Below are positions 17,181-25,605 of a stretch of DNA of 64,000 nucleotides, piece by piece (the first letter of the stretch is position 1; every line of letters begins with the position of its first letter). This DNA is from UBA5216 sp043743335 (GTDB lineage: Bacteria; Pseudomonadota; Gammaproteobacteria; Burkholderiales; SG8-41): the NCBI GenBank assembly GCA_043743335.1, contig JAYTWR010000174.1, positions 18,416-82,415 on the forward strand, in the 5' to 3' direction. The notes under the pieces were generated by a model. That model saw nothing but the letters and a program-made list of their open reading frames with translations, did not search any database and was not told where the DNA came from. The position numbers and the translations under genes were made by a program.

Positions 17181-17762
17181 CTATACCCCCAGGCGAGCAC
17201 CTGCGCCCAGCAGCGTAGCAATCCCCAGCAGGGCAAAAATGGCCGCCGCGATGGAATGCACCCATTTCATGGGGATTTTTTTGGCCAACTTGTCACCGGC
17301 GAACACGGCAGGCACATCGGCTATCAGCATGCCCAGCGTGGTGCCGATCACCACCAGCAGCGGGCTGGCAAAGTGCGCTGCCAACGCGATCGTTGCAATT
17401 TGCGTTTTGTCGCCCATTTCAGCCAGAAAGAACGTCACCAAAGTCGCACCAAAAACGCCCAGTCTTTGCGCCACCTGAGTTTCAGCTTCGCCGATTTTGT
17501 CCGGGATCAACGTCCAGACCGCCATCCCGAGAAACGACAGTCCCAACACCCAACGCAGAACGTCCGCGCTGATCGTCGCGGTGATCCAGCCACCCAGAGC
17601 GCCAGCCAAGCCGTGATTCAGGATTGTGGCGCATAAAATCCCCAGAATGATCGGTAGCGGCTTCTTAAAGCGTGCAGCAAGCATAAACGCGAGGAGCTGG
17701 GTCTTGTCGCCGATTTCTGCGAGCGCGACGACGCCGGTTGAGATCAAGAAAGCTTCCATCAC
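17181..17762 (-). CDS. TMEM165/GDT1 (UPF0016) family cation exporter
   Basis: A 193-residue inner-membrane protein with six predicted membrane segments in two similar halves. Each half carries the family signature E-x-G-D-K-T: EIGDKTQLLA (residues 16-25) and EMGDKTQIAT in the second half. Members exchange Mn2+ or Ca2+ for protons, and bacterial ones are usually manganese exporters. The ATG is at 17760-17762. The region upstream was examined for a yybP-ykoY manganese riboswitch and none was recognised. The tRNA-Lys gene lies 240 bases upstream on the same strand. Confidence 0.9.
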   Translation of the reverse strand: MMEAFLISTGVVALAEIGDKTQLLAFMLAARFKKPLPIILGILCATILNHGLAGALGGWITATISADVLRWVLGLSFLGMAVWTLIPDKIGEAETQVAQRLGVFGATLVTFFLAEMGDKTQIATIALAAHFASPLLVVIGTTLGMLIADVPAVFAGDKLAKKIPMKWVHSIAAAIFALLGIATLLGAGARLGV

Positions 17763-17964
17763 CGTCCCAAGATTTTGCCGAAGGTCAATTAGCGCACCGC
17801 AGCGAGGCCGCTACAGGGGCGATATCCTCACGGGTACGAAGGCATCATGCTGACCGGTGGTAGCGATAGCGCACAAGGGCGCGTGGGGGCGTTCAAGACC
17901 GGCCTGTGATGCGACCAAACGGTTCATCTCTGCGCCACACAGCCATACAAAAATGCACAATGAA

Positions 17965-17997
17965 CAAAGGGTTAGCCAAAACTGCACTAACCCTTTG
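17965..17997 (-). terminator. hairpin downstream of tRNA-Lys
   Basis: Perfect 11-bp arms CAAAGGGTTAG and CTAACCCTTTG enclose an 11-base loop and lie just after the tRNA on the minus strand. The T-rich stretch that follows is weak and offset, so termination is probable rather than certain. Confidence 0.55.
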
Positions 17998-18004
17998 ATT
18001 GAAT

Positions 18005-18080
18005 TGGTAGGCGGTGCGAGATTCGAACTCGCGACCAACGGATTAAAAGTCCGCTGCTCTACCGGCTGAGCTAACCGCCC
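18005..18080 (-). tRNA. tRNA-Lys (anticodon TTT)
   Basis: 76 bases including an encoded CCA end. The minus strand starts GGGCGGTTAGCTCAGCCGG. The acceptor arm pairs GGGCGGT with ACCGCCT, the D-arm is intact, the anticodon loop is CTTTTAA with anticodon TTT, and the T-arm has GCGAG-TTCGAAT-CTCGC. The first acceptor pair is G-U. The gene stands alone. Confidence 0.97.
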
Positions 18081-18155
18081 TCAAAAAGGGGCGAATTTTA
18101 CCGTTCATGTGGGGGGCGGGTCAACCTCGATTTAGTCTCGCGGGCCGAATTCGCG

Positions 18156-19283
18156 TCAGGCTTCGCGCATCATGCGCCAGTACTGATATTTCATAGCAGC
18201 CACCGCGCCGGCAACGATGGCCACGAACGTGAGCATGGAGCCTATGGCAAGGGTGGACATGCCCGTAATGGCTTGCCCCACCGTGCAGCCCATCGCCAGC
18301 ACGCCGCCGACGCCCATGAGCACCCCGCCGAGGGCGTGGTTGATGAAATCGCCTGCGGAAGCGAACCATTCGATGCGAAAGTTTTGGGTTGCTACGGCAT
18401 ACAAAAAGGATCCCGTGATCACACCCACCAGCGTCATAACGCCAAAGTTGAGCAGCGACAGTTTCATCGGGTCGAGCAGGTAGCGCACGGCGTCGCCCAT
18501 GGGGCTGATGAAGGTGTAGGACTGCACCTGTACGCGGCTGGGGATGTCGGTCGCCATTTCGGCATAGTCCTTCCACGCCACGCCCAGCGGGCTGCCGGTG
18601 AGGTACCAGCCAGCGATGATGGCGAGGCCCACCACCGCGCCGCCGACAATGTTGTCGGTGCTACCGCGAAAATCGCGGGATTTGAACGCAAACACCAGCA
18701 TGCCCGCAGCAAACACCAGCGCCACGGTAAAGTTGATGCTGCTCGACGGTGCCAGCCCGGCCAGTTTTGCGATGACGTCGCCCGCCTGCTGCGTGGACAT
18801 GCCGTGTTGCGCGAGGTTGATGCTCAGGGGTTGCAGCCACGGCAAAAAGGCTTTTTCATAGAGCGGCGACCATAGCATCAGGTACGATACGGCCATGCCG
18901 ATCAGCAGCACGGTCAGCGATTTCAGATTGCCGCTGCCCACGCGCACCAGCGTTTTGTTGCCGCAGCCGCTGGCGAACACCATGCCGATGCCGAACATCA
19001 GTCCGCCCAACACATGGCGCGGCCACACAAAGTTGGCGCTGCGATAAGGCGGAAACGTTTCGCCGGACAGGTTGATCGTGCCGGTCGCCTCCAGCACGAC
19101 AACGCCAAGCAAGGCTACGGCCATCGAGAATACCCACGCACGCATGCGCCCGGTGTCGCCGATATTGAGCCAATCCGACACCGCGCCCATGGTGCAGAAA
19201 TGCGTTTTGTTAACCACCGCACCCATGATGACCGCGATGATGAATACGCTGCCGAGCACTTGCTGATGAACTGTCAATCCCAT
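18156..19283 (-). CDS. YeeE/YedE-family sulfur-compound transporter (full length)
   Basis: A 375-residue membrane protein of the YeeE/YedE (TsuA-like) family. It has about ten membrane segments and the conserved cysteine-bearing loops NKTHFCTMGAVSDW, GMVFASGCGNKTLVR and VLAMGCTVGQAITGMS. In characterised TsuA these cysteines relay thiosulfate through the membrane, so uptake of thiosulfate or a related sulfur compound is the likely role. It is the fused form; a split two-gene version of the same fold lies at 39560-40410. The AT-rich motif separates its start from queC. Confidence 0.88.
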   Translation of the reverse strand: MGLTVHQQVLGSVFIIAVIMGAVVNKTHFCTMGAVSDWLNIGDTGRMRAWVFSMAVALLGVVVLEATGTINLSGETFPPYRSANFVWPRHVLGGLMFGIGMVFASGCGNKTLVRVGSGNLKSLTVLLIGMAVSYLMLWSPLYEKAFLPWLQPLSINLAQHGMSTQQAGDVIAKLAGLAPSSSINFTVALVFAAGMLVFAFKSRDFRGSTDNIVGGAVVGLAIIAGWYLTGSPLGVAWKDYAEMATDIPSRVQVQSYTFISPMGDAVRYLLDPMKLSLLNFGVMTLVGVITGSFLYAVATQNFRIEWFASAGDFINHALGGVLMGVGGVLAMGCTVGQAITGMSTLAIGSMLTFVAIVAGAVAAMKYQYWRMMREA

Positions 19284-19295
19284 GGGGAAACTATA

Positions 19296-19328
19296 TCATA
19301 ACTAATTGATTTAATTGAATATTTTATG
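19296..19328 (+). repeat. AT-rich dispersed motif between YeeE start and queC stop
   Basis: ATAACTAATTGATTTAATTG followed by AATATTTTATG. It includes the TAA stop of queC (19324-19326). Core almost identical to copies at 13612-13648, 43874-43910 and 58661-58694. Confidence 0.8.
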
Positions 19329-20004
19329 TATAGCGTGTGGGGTCAGCTATACCCGCTTGGTCGAACCCTGCGCGGCGCAGCCGACACGCATCGCACTGGC
19401 CACAGGCGAGGCCAGCGTCCGTGGCTTGGTAACACGACACGGTCATCGCGTAATCAACACCCAACGCCATGCCTTGGCGAATAATGTCGGCTTTCGACAG
19501 CGCAATGATGGGCGTGTGCAGGGTCAGACGCTGGCCTTCGACGGCAGCGCGGGTCGCCAAATTGGCCATGGCCTCATACGACTTGACGTAATCGGGCCGG
19601 CAATCGGGATAACCCGAATAATCCACCGCGTTGGCCCCAAAGAAAATATCGTTCGCCCCAGTGACTTCGGCGTTTGCCAGTGCGAACGACAGCAAAATCG
19701 TGTTGCGCGCGGGCACGTAGGTGATGGGTATGCCTGCGGCGATACCGCCAGCGTTGCCCACCGGCACGGCGATGTTGGCATCGGTCAAGGCGGAGCCGCC
19801 AAACCCTGCCAGATCGATTTTCACCACGCGATGGTGCGCCGCCCCCAAAGCCTTCGCCACCCGTGCCGCAGCGGTCAATTCGGCACGATGGCGCTGGCCG
19901 TAATCCATCGACAGGCAGTGGCACGCATAACCCTGCACGCGCGCCATCGCCAATACGGTGGCGGAATCGAGTCCGCCGGACAGCAGGACGACTGCGGTTT
20001 TCAT
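19324..20004 (-). CDS. queC: 7-cyano-7-deazaguanine synthase
   Basis: A 226-residue enzyme that converts 7-carboxy-7-deazaguanine to preQ0 in queuosine synthesis, using ATP and ammonia. The PP-loop SGGLDS (residues 9-14) binds ATP; PARNTILLSFALA and the zinc-binding cysteines SCYQ...CGQCDACR are all present. It lies 84 bases after cpoB on the same strand, so it is probably the last gene of the Tol-Pal transcript, a common arrangement in betaproteobacteria. Its stop codon falls in a dispersed AT-rich motif. Confidence 0.96.
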   Translation of the reverse strand: MKTAVVLLSGGLDSATVLAMARVQGYACHCLSMDYGQRHRAELTAAARVAKALGAAHHRVVKIDLAGFGGSALTDANIAVPVGNAGGIAAGIPITYVPARNTILLSFALANAEVTGANDIFFGANAVDYSGYPDCRPDYVKSYEAMANLATRAAVEGQRLTLHTPIIALSKADIIRQGMALGVDYAMTVSCYQATDAGLACGQCDACRLRRAGFDQAGIADPTRYT

Positions 20005-20088
20005 GGTTCGATTGTACTACTGGCGCAAAAGGGGTTTTAGCGTAGCGGCTTCACCGCAATGGCGCGACGCGCGCCTGAAGCCGCCGCG

Positions 20089-20970
20089 CTATTTCGCTGC
20101 CAGCCGCCGCTTGGCTTTGTCAGCGGCTTCGCTGCCAGGGTAACGCTGTACCAGCGCATCCATGGTTTTGCGCGCGCTGGCGCTTTCGCCGAGCTCGCTT
20201 TGCGCGCTGGCAATGTTGAGCATGGCGTCGGGCGCGGAGACGCTGTCGGGGTAAGTGGCGATCAGCTTTTGCTGGCTGGCAATGGCGTTTTTGTAATCGC
20301 GCAAATTAAAGTATGAGTCACCGATCCAGTATTGCGCACGGTGCGCGAGCGTGCTCTTGGGATACTGCCCGAGGAACGACTGAAATGACGTGATCGCCCC
20401 CTTGTAATTGGCAATGCGCCGCTGCTGCTGGGCGGCTTCGTAGATACGCGTTTCGTCGGGTGATGCCGCCGCTGCGGTCGTGCTACCAGCGCCAGCAGCA
20501 CCAGCAGTACCCGCAGTACCCGCAGCCGCAGCCGCAACCGTTGTCGGCGTTTCCGCCGCACCTGTCGCCCCGCCGCCCGGCTCCAACCGGCGGATGCGCG
20601 CATCCAAGTCTGCGTACATGTCACGCTGGCGTTTGGCGCTGCTTTCAAGGCCGTTGTTCACTACCTCGATTTGCCCGCGCAGGCTCTGGATTTCACGCTT
20701 CAACAGCTCGATCTGGTTCACCAGTTCGAGCATCGATTGCTGTGTATTTTGCGTGCCGCGCAGGGCTTCTTCGATTTTGCCCAGACGGCTATTGATAATG
20801 TCTGTTTGGCCCCGCGCTTCTGCCTTGAAGTCATCAAGGCGCTTGGCCTGATCCGCCACGCCCTTGCGCGCGATGTCGTCATCGAACATACCGGCATGCA
20901 CGGGCGTCAGTGCTGCCATGCACAGCACGCCGGCAAAGACCGCCAACACCCGCTGAGTCGTTTTGCGCAT
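20089..20970 (-). CDS. cpoB: Tol-Pal system protein CpoB/YbgF
   Basis: A 293-residue periplasmic protein with a signal peptide (about 1-26, ending TPVHA). A trimerising coiled coil follows (about 40-105, with LELVNQIELLKREIQSLRGQ), then an alanine/glycine/threonine-rich linker with low-complexity repeats, then TPR motifs (YEAAQQQRRIANYKGAITSF onward). CpoB couples Tol energy to peptidoglycan synthesis at division. ATG 20970 is preferred over an upstream GTG because AAGGTG lies upstream and the signal peptide begins there. The linker DNA is full of short tandem repeats (about 20480-20560). Confidence 0.92.
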   Translation of the reverse strand: MRKTTQRVLAVFAGVLCMAALTPVHAGMFDDDIARKGVADQAKRLDDFKAEARGQTDIINSRLGKIEEALRGTQNTQQSMLELVNQIELLKREIQSLRGQIEVVNNGLESSAKRQRDMYADLDARIRRLEPGGGATGAAETPTTVAAAAAGTAGTAGAAGAGSTTAAAASPDETRIYEAAQQQRRIANYKGAITSFQSFLGQYPKSTLAHRAQYWIGDSYFNLRDYKNAIASQQKLIATYPDSVSAPDAMLNIASAQSELGESASARKTMDALVQRYPGSEAADKAKRRLAAK

Positions 20971-21004
20971 CACGCCAAACACCTTACGCTTCACACCTCA
21001 CACC

Positions 21005-21583
21005 TTAGTCTGTGGCATACACAATTTCCGCACGCCGGTTTTCGGCGAACGCGGCTTCAGTGCGGGCATCCGCACGCGGCTTTTCCTGACCGAAGCTGAC
21101 GGTCTCGACGCGCGCACCGTCAGCACCCAGCACCGACATTATTTGCTTCACCGCATCGGCGCGACGCTGACCCAGCGCCAGATTGTACTCACGGCCGCCA
21201 CGCTCATCGGTGTTGCCCTGAATAATCATCTTGGCTTTCGGGTCGCCGGCCAAATATTTGGCGTGCGCGACCACCAGCGGACGAAACTCTTCTTTCACCA
21301 AATTGCTGTCGTACTCAAAATAAATCACGCGTTTGGAAAGAATGTTCTTGGGGTCTTTCAACGAAGCAGGGCCGGTCAACTGCGTCGGCGGCGCAACCAC
21401 TGTGGGCACGATGGGCGTTTCTTTCACTACTTGCACCGGCGTGTCCGGCACCTGCTTGGTCAGAGGCCGCTGCACGCCATCCACGACGGGCGCGCCGTCC
21501 TGCTCTTTGGGCGGATTGCTGTTGCAAGCGGCCAGCGTCAAGGCTAGCGACGCTATCAGGATTCCAGAAAATATTTTTTGCAT
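21005..21583 (-). CDS. pal: peptidoglycan-associated lipoprotein Pal
   Basis: A 192-residue outer-membrane lipoprotein. The lipobox LTLAAC gives the lipidated Cys after a short signal peptide starting MQKIFSGILIASLA. The C-terminal OmpA-like domain binds peptidoglycan: VIYFEYDSNLV, IIQGNTDERGGREYNLALGQ and RRAEIVY. The start at 21583 is chosen because the longer frame would put 14 residues before the signal peptide. It lies between tolB and cpoB, as usual. Confidence 0.96.
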   Translation of the reverse strand: MQKIFSGILIASLALTLAACNSNPPKEQDGAPVVDGVQRPLTKQVPDTPVQVVKETPIVPTVVAPPTQLTGPASLKDPKNILSKRVIYFEYDSNLVKEEFRPLVVAHAKYLAGDPKAKMIIQGNTDERGGREYNLALGQRRADAVKQIMSVLGADGARVETVSFGQEKPRADARTEAAFAENRRAEIVYATD

Positions 21584-21671
21584 TTTAAGCGCCTCGTGGC
21601 TTATAGGGATGCGGTAGGCAAGCATCAGGGAAACATCAGGGAAACATCAGGCAAGCATCCCATAACTGACT

Positions 21672-23018
21672 TTACTTACTGACAATCGGGCCCCACGCGG
21701 GTTCCCGGATATCGCCCGCACTTTCGGTAAATCGTTGCTTCATCCGGCCATCGCTGGAAACGGCGGCTAATATACCACGCCCCCCTACCTCACTCGCGTA
21801 GAGGATCATGCGTCCGTTGGGTGAGTACGCCGGTGATTCATCGTTGCCGCCGTCGCTTAACACCTGAATCTGGCGCGAGGCGAAATCCTGCACCGCAACG
21901 GCGAAACGCCCGCTGCAACGATGAATGAACGTGAAGCCCTTGCCGTCGGGGCTGTGCCGCGCCGAGACATTGTGATTGCCCTCGAACGTTACCCGCTGCA
22001 CTTGCCCGCCATTGACGGCAATGCGATAAATCTGCGGACTGCCGCCGCGATCCGAGGTGAACAAAATTGATGCGCCATCCGGCGAAAAATTCGGTTCCGT
22101 ATCCACCGCGTTGCTGGACGCGAGCCGCTGCGGCTGGCCGCTACCATCGGCGTTAAGCAAAAACATTTGCGATCCGCCGTCTTTCGACAACACCACGGCC
22201 AAGCGTCGACCATCGGGTGACCAAGCCGGGGCGCTGTTGCTGCCGAAGAAGTTGGCCACGGCCTTGCGCTCGCCCGTGGCAATCGATTGTACATACACCA
22301 CGGGCTTACGCTGCTCGAACGACACGTAAGCCAATCGCGTGCCGTCCGGCGACCACTTCGGCGACATCACGGGCTCATTCGACGCCAGAACATTGAGCGG
22401 GCTGAAGCCATCCGCGTCGGCCACACTCAAGCCAAAACGCTTGCCGGGCAACTGCGTTACGTACGCAATGCGCGTGGCGAAAGCGCCTTTTTCGTTGGTC
22501 ATTTTTTCGTAAATCACGTCGGCGATTTTGTGCGCCGTCAAACGCATTTGCGCAGCGCTTGCCACGTAGGAAAGTCCCGCGAGCTGCGTTTGCTGGGCAG
22601 CATCCATCAACCGAAAGCGCACTTCATGGCGGCCATCGGCGGACGGCACGACACTGCCCACCACCACGGCGGTTGCGCCACGTTCACGCCACTGCGCATA
22701 ATCAATTTGCTCCGGCTCGTGCTGCGGTTTGGCGCCCGCAGTATCGATAATTCTGAACAAACCGCTGCGCGCGAGATCCGCCGCGATCACCTGCGCCAGC
22801 GGCTGCTTCTGGCCGGCGTCGTCGCGGAACGGCGCGATGGCGACGGGCAACAGGTTCGCGGCACCTGCTGTTGAGTAGTTGCACGGGTAATCCGAGGCCG
22901 ACAGCGGTGGCGGTCTTTGTGTTGCGCCGCCGATGACTTCGATGCGGATTTGCGCATGCGCAGCGCCGATCGAAACCAAAAAAATCAATAAAAACAATAT
23001 ATTACGAAATATCTGCAT
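21672..23018 (-). CDS. tolB: Tol-Pal system beta-propeller protein TolB
   Basis: A 448-residue periplasmic protein. The signal peptide MQIFRNILFLLIFLVSIGAA leads to an N-terminal alpha/beta domain and a C-terminal six-bladed propeller with WSPDGTRLAYVSF, WSPDGRRLAVVLS and FSPDGASILFTSD repeats. TolB binds Pal and the TolA end. ATG 23016-23018 is favoured over a TTG four codons earlier. The first codons of the signal peptide (FRNILF...) lie in a copy of the AT-rich motif, as in three other exported proteins here. Confidence 0.97.
   Translation of the reverse strand: MQIFRNILFLLIFLVSIGAAHAQIRIEVIGGATQRPPPLSASDYPCNYSTAGAANLLPVAIAPFRDDAGQKQPLAQVIAADLARSGLFRIIDTAGAKPQHEPEQIDYAQWRERGATAVVVGSVVPSADGRHEVRFRLMDAAQQTQLAGLSYVASAAQMRLTAHKIADVIYEKMTNEKGAFATRIAYVTQLPGKRFGLSVADADGFSPLNVLASNEPVMSPKWSPDGTRLAYVSFEQRKPVVYVQSIATGERKAVANFFGSNSAPAWSPDGRRLAVVLSKDGGSQMFLLNADGSGQPQRLASSNAVDTEPNFSPDGASILFTSDRGGSPQIYRIAVNGGQVQRVTFEGNHNVSARHSPDGKGFTFIHRCSGRFAVAVQDFASRQIQVLSDGGNDESPAYSPNGRMILYASEVGGRGILAAVSSDGRMKQRFTESAGDIREPAWGPIVSK
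22977..23011 (-). repeat. AT-rich dispersed motif in the tolB signal-peptide codons
   Basis: On the minus strand this reads CGTAATATATTGTTTTTATT followed by GATTTTTTT. It codes for the hydrophobic start of the TolB signal peptide. Confidence 0.6.
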
Positions 23019-23121
23019 GCTGTGGCTCAAAGTGGCTGGCGGTGAATTTGGCTATTGCTCAACGCCGTGTAAATGTGACCGCAAAATATTTTTCAGGTTC
23101 CGGCGTATCGTGAAATGATCG

Positions 23122-23955
23122 CTACCGGGGTCGAAAGGTCATCGGAAAACGTCTGAAGTTACGGTGAAAATCATCGCCCGACGGCACGTTAAACGGTTGC
23201 GCCGAACGGATCGCGCGCTCAATGGCCGCATCATACGCGGCGTTGCCGCTGCTCCTGCGCATGGTCACGGTCTCCAACTCGCCGCCGGGGAACAGTGACA
23301 CCACAAACTCCGCCTCCGGATTGCCTTGCAAATCGGACGGCAGCACCATTCTGGAAAACACCTTCGCCTGAATAGCGCTCACATACTTTTGCGCTTCGCG
23401 CGCTGATGCGGCCCTTGCTGCTTGATCTGCCGCCGCCTTTTCCGCTGCCACTTTGGCCGCTGCGGCCTGGGCTTCTTTATCAGCAAGGTCGCGTTGCAAC
23501 GCCTGCTCGCGCGCCTCGCGTTTGGCTTTATCGTCCTCGCGCTTTTTGGGCTCCGCCTTGGGGACGACCGGCGGTGTGACCGGTACCGGCTTGGGCTCGG
23601 CTTTCTTCTCTTTTTCCGCTTTTTTTAGGGCGATGTCCGGCTTCGGCGCAGGTGTTGGCGTCACTTTGGGCGCTGGCGGCGGCGTCACACGCGGCGCGGG
23701 TTTGGGTGGCGTCGGTTCAACCGCCGGCGGCGCAGGCGCTACTGCCGTCTGTGGTAAGGGCGGCAAGTTACTCCACAATTCCGCTTCCACCGGCGACGGC
23801 GGTTGCTTTTGCCAAGATACGCCGAACACTATCAGCAGCACGAACAGCGCGTGCATGGCTAGCGCCAGCGCGCGCGCCTTGGTTTTGTCGCTACCTGTCT
23901 TACGCACGACCCGCCCGACCGGCATGTTGTCGCCAGTGTCGATAACCGCACTCAC
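23122..23955 (-). CDS. tolA: Tol-Pal system protein TolA
   Basis: A 277-residue inner-membrane protein: one N-terminal membrane segment (about 31-48), a Pro-rich region (about 52-110), a Lys/Glu/Ala-rich helical stalk (about 110-195) and a TonB/TolA C-terminal domain (EAQKYVSAIQAKVFSRMVLP; AEFVVSLFPGGELETVTMRR). It bridges the TolQR motor and TolB/Pal across the periplasm. It starts with GTG at 23953-23955, with GGAGG eleven bases upstream, and follows tolR by six bases. The stalk is shorter than in E. coli. Confidence 0.93.
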   Translation of the reverse strand: MSAVIDTGDNMPVGRVVRKTGSDKTKARALALAMHALFVLLIVFGVSWQKQPPSPVEAELWSNLPPLPQTAVAPAPPAVEPTPPKPAPRVTPPPAPKVTPTPAPKPDIALKKAEKEKKAEPKPVPVTPPVVPKAEPKKREDDKAKREAREQALQRDLADKEAQAAAAKVAAEKAAADQAARAASAREAQKYVSAIQAKVFSRMVLPSDLQGNPEAEFVVSLFPGGELETVTMRRSSGNAAYDAAIERAIRSAQPFNVPSGDDFHRNFRRFPMTFRPR

Positions 23956-23961
23956 AGCGGC

Positions 23962-24387
23962 TTACCCTCCGCGCGGCTTGGCGAGCAAGCCGACTTTCTT
24001 CACGTGATTCTGCTGCAGCGCGTCCATCACCTCCAGCACGGCTTCGTAGCGCACGTCTTTGTCCGCCGCTATTACCACGGCTTGTTCAGGATTGGCTTTT
24101 TGCTTGTCGCGCACCGCCTTGATTAGATCGTTGCGTGTGACTTTGGTTTCATTGGCACCTTGCGCCCGATCACGCAGCCAGATCGATTTATCGCTGCGTA
24201 TCGACACCTCCAACGGCTGCACCGGCGGCGCAGAAGTTTTGCCCACTTGCGGCAACTCGATTTGCCCCGGGTTCACCAACGGCGCGGTCACCATAAAAAT
24301 CACCAGCAGCACCAGCATGACGTCGATATACGGCACTACATTGATTTGATTCATCAATTTGTGGCCGCTGCGTTTGTCGGTAATCAT
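23962..24387 (-). CDS. tolR: biopolymer transport protein TolR (ExbD family)
   Basis: A 141-residue inner-membrane protein of the ExbD/TolR family. One membrane segment carries the proton-relay Asp in VPYIDVMLVLLVIFMVTAPL, and a periplasmic domain ends with ALQQNHVKKVGLLAKP. With TolQ it forms the proton-driven motor that energises TolA. The upstream gap to tolQ holds a GGTGCTCT direct repeat (about 24398-24420) but no terminator. Confidence 0.96.
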   Translation of the reverse strand: MITDKRSGHKLMNQINVVPYIDVMLVLLVIFMVTAPLVNPGQIELPQVGKTSAPPVQPLEVSIRSDKSIWLRDRAQGANETKVTRNDLIKAVRDKQKANPEQAVVIAADKDVRYEAVLEVMDALQQNHVKKVGLLAKPRGG

Positions 24388-24420
24388 GGCGTCGCTCCGG
24401 TGCTCTGGTGCTCTGGTGCG

Positions 24421-25104
24421 CTAGTGCGCCTGCCGCTGCAGAATATTGGAAAACTCTTCCATGAAGGAATCGTAGCGTATCGCCAGCCGATTCACGTCAC
24501 CCGCAAAACGGTTGTACGCCACCACCGCCGGTATCGCAGCGAACAACCCCATGGCTGTCGCCACCAGCGCCTCAGCAATGCCGGGGGCCACCGCCGCGAG
24601 CGTGGCCTGCGCCACATTCGACAACCCGCGAAACGAATTCATGATGCCCCACACCGTGCCGAACAAACCCACATACGGGCTGACCGAGCCCACCGAGGCC
24701 AAGAACGATAAATGCGATTCGAGTTCATCCATCTCACGCTGATAGGTGGCACGCATGGCGCGGCGCGTGCCGTCGGTTATTGCACGCACGTCCATGCCGG
24801 GCTGCTTGCGCAGCTTCATGAATTCGCGAAACCCGGCTTCGAAAATGCGCTCCATGCTGCCCGCGTCGGTGCGCGAATTGAGCGCGCGCGCATGCAGGTC
24901 ATTGAGATCGGCGCCACTCCAAAACTGCTTTTCGAATTCATCGGCCAGCGCGGTGGCGCGGCGCAGCGCGAAGTATTTGAGAAAAATGTAGTACCACGAA
25001 AACAGCGACGCCAGCAGCAGCAGCAGCATCACCGCCTGCACCAGCACACTGGCACCGGTGATCAGGCTCAAAATTGACATATCGTGCGTTACACCGGGAT
25101 TCAT
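24421..25104 (-). CDS. tolQ: Tol-Pal system motor protein TolQ
   Basis: A 227-residue inner-membrane protein of the MotA/TolQ/ExbB family. The first membrane segment is about 18-37, followed by SWYYIFLKYFALRRA, and the paired later segments include SVSPYVGLFGTVWGIMNSFR and VAPGIAEALVATAMGLFAAI. The ATG at 25102-25104 is preceded by AAAAAAGGA at good spacing and overlaps the ybgC stop by four bases (ATGA), so the two are translationally coupled. Confidence 0.96.
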   Translation of the reverse strand: MNPGVTHDMSILSLITGASVLVQAVMLLLLLASLFSWYYIFLKYFALRRATALADEFEKQFWSGADLNDLHARALNSRTDAGSMERIFEAGFREFMKLRKQPGMDVRAITDGTRRAMRATYQREMDELESHLSFLASVGSVSPYVGLFGTVWGIMNSFRGLSNVAQATLAAVAPGIAEALVATAMGLFAAIPAVVAYNRFAGDVNRLAIRYDSFMEEFSNILQRQAH

Positions 25105-25559
25105 GTTGTCCTTTTTTCAGGGCTTATTTTTGCGCGTATGGCCAGCGGTATTCTAACGGGCTTGGCTATAGTGTTGGCGACCCAATTAACGCACGCAAGC
25201 CGCACTTCAGCTTGCACCAGCGGCGTGGCGTCGCGCACCACCCGCTGCGACATGATGATCTGACTCGCGCCCAACGCGGTCAGTTCCACAGAAACCGTCA
25301 GCGCATCATTAAATCGTGCGGGCGCAAGGTATTCCACCTGCAACGAGCGCACCACAAACACCACGCCGTGCTGCGCGGCAAGATCGGTTTGCTCAAAGCC
25401 CTGCGCCCGCAGCCACTCGGTGCGCGCGCGCTCGAAGTAGCGCAAATAGTTAGCGTAGTAAACGACGCCCGCCGCATCGGTGTCTTCGTAGTAAACACGT
25501 ACCGGCCAGTGAAAAGGCCGTGTCTGTTGAGAATGCTCGGTCATCTGCGGGATTGCCAT
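25101..25559 (-). CDS. ybgC: tol-pal system-associated acyl-CoA thioesterase YbgC
   Basis: A 152-residue hotdog-fold thioesterase. The signature RVYYEDTDAAGVVYYANYLR carries the catalytic Asp, followed by YFERARTEWLRAQG. YbgC acts on short acyl-CoA or acyl-ACP and is linked to phospholipid metabolism next to the Tol motor. It is the first gene of the operon here, and its stop overlaps the tolQ start. An internal Met at residue 6 is a possible alternative start. Confidence 0.93.
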   Translation of the reverse strand: MAIPQMTEHSQQTRPFHWPVRVYYEDTDAAGVVYYANYLRYFERARTEWLRAQGFEQTDLAAQHGVVFVVRSLQVEYLAPARFNDALTVSVELTALGASQIIMSQRVVRDATPLVQAEVRLACVNWVANTIAKPVRIPLAIRAKISPEKRTT

Positions 25560-25605
25560 GCTTGCCGTTGCGCACCACGTCTCGCAGTGCGATGCAATAA
25601 TCGTA

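Noticed and set aside
17763..17860. yybP-ykoY manganese riboswitch upstream of the GDT1-type exporter
   Set aside because: The conserved loop sequences of that riboswitch could not be found by eye.
24965..24995. AAGTATTTGAGAAAAATGTA in tolQ as a motif copy
   Set aside because: The codons encode a conserved YYIFLKYFAL segment of TolQ and lack the rest of the motif.
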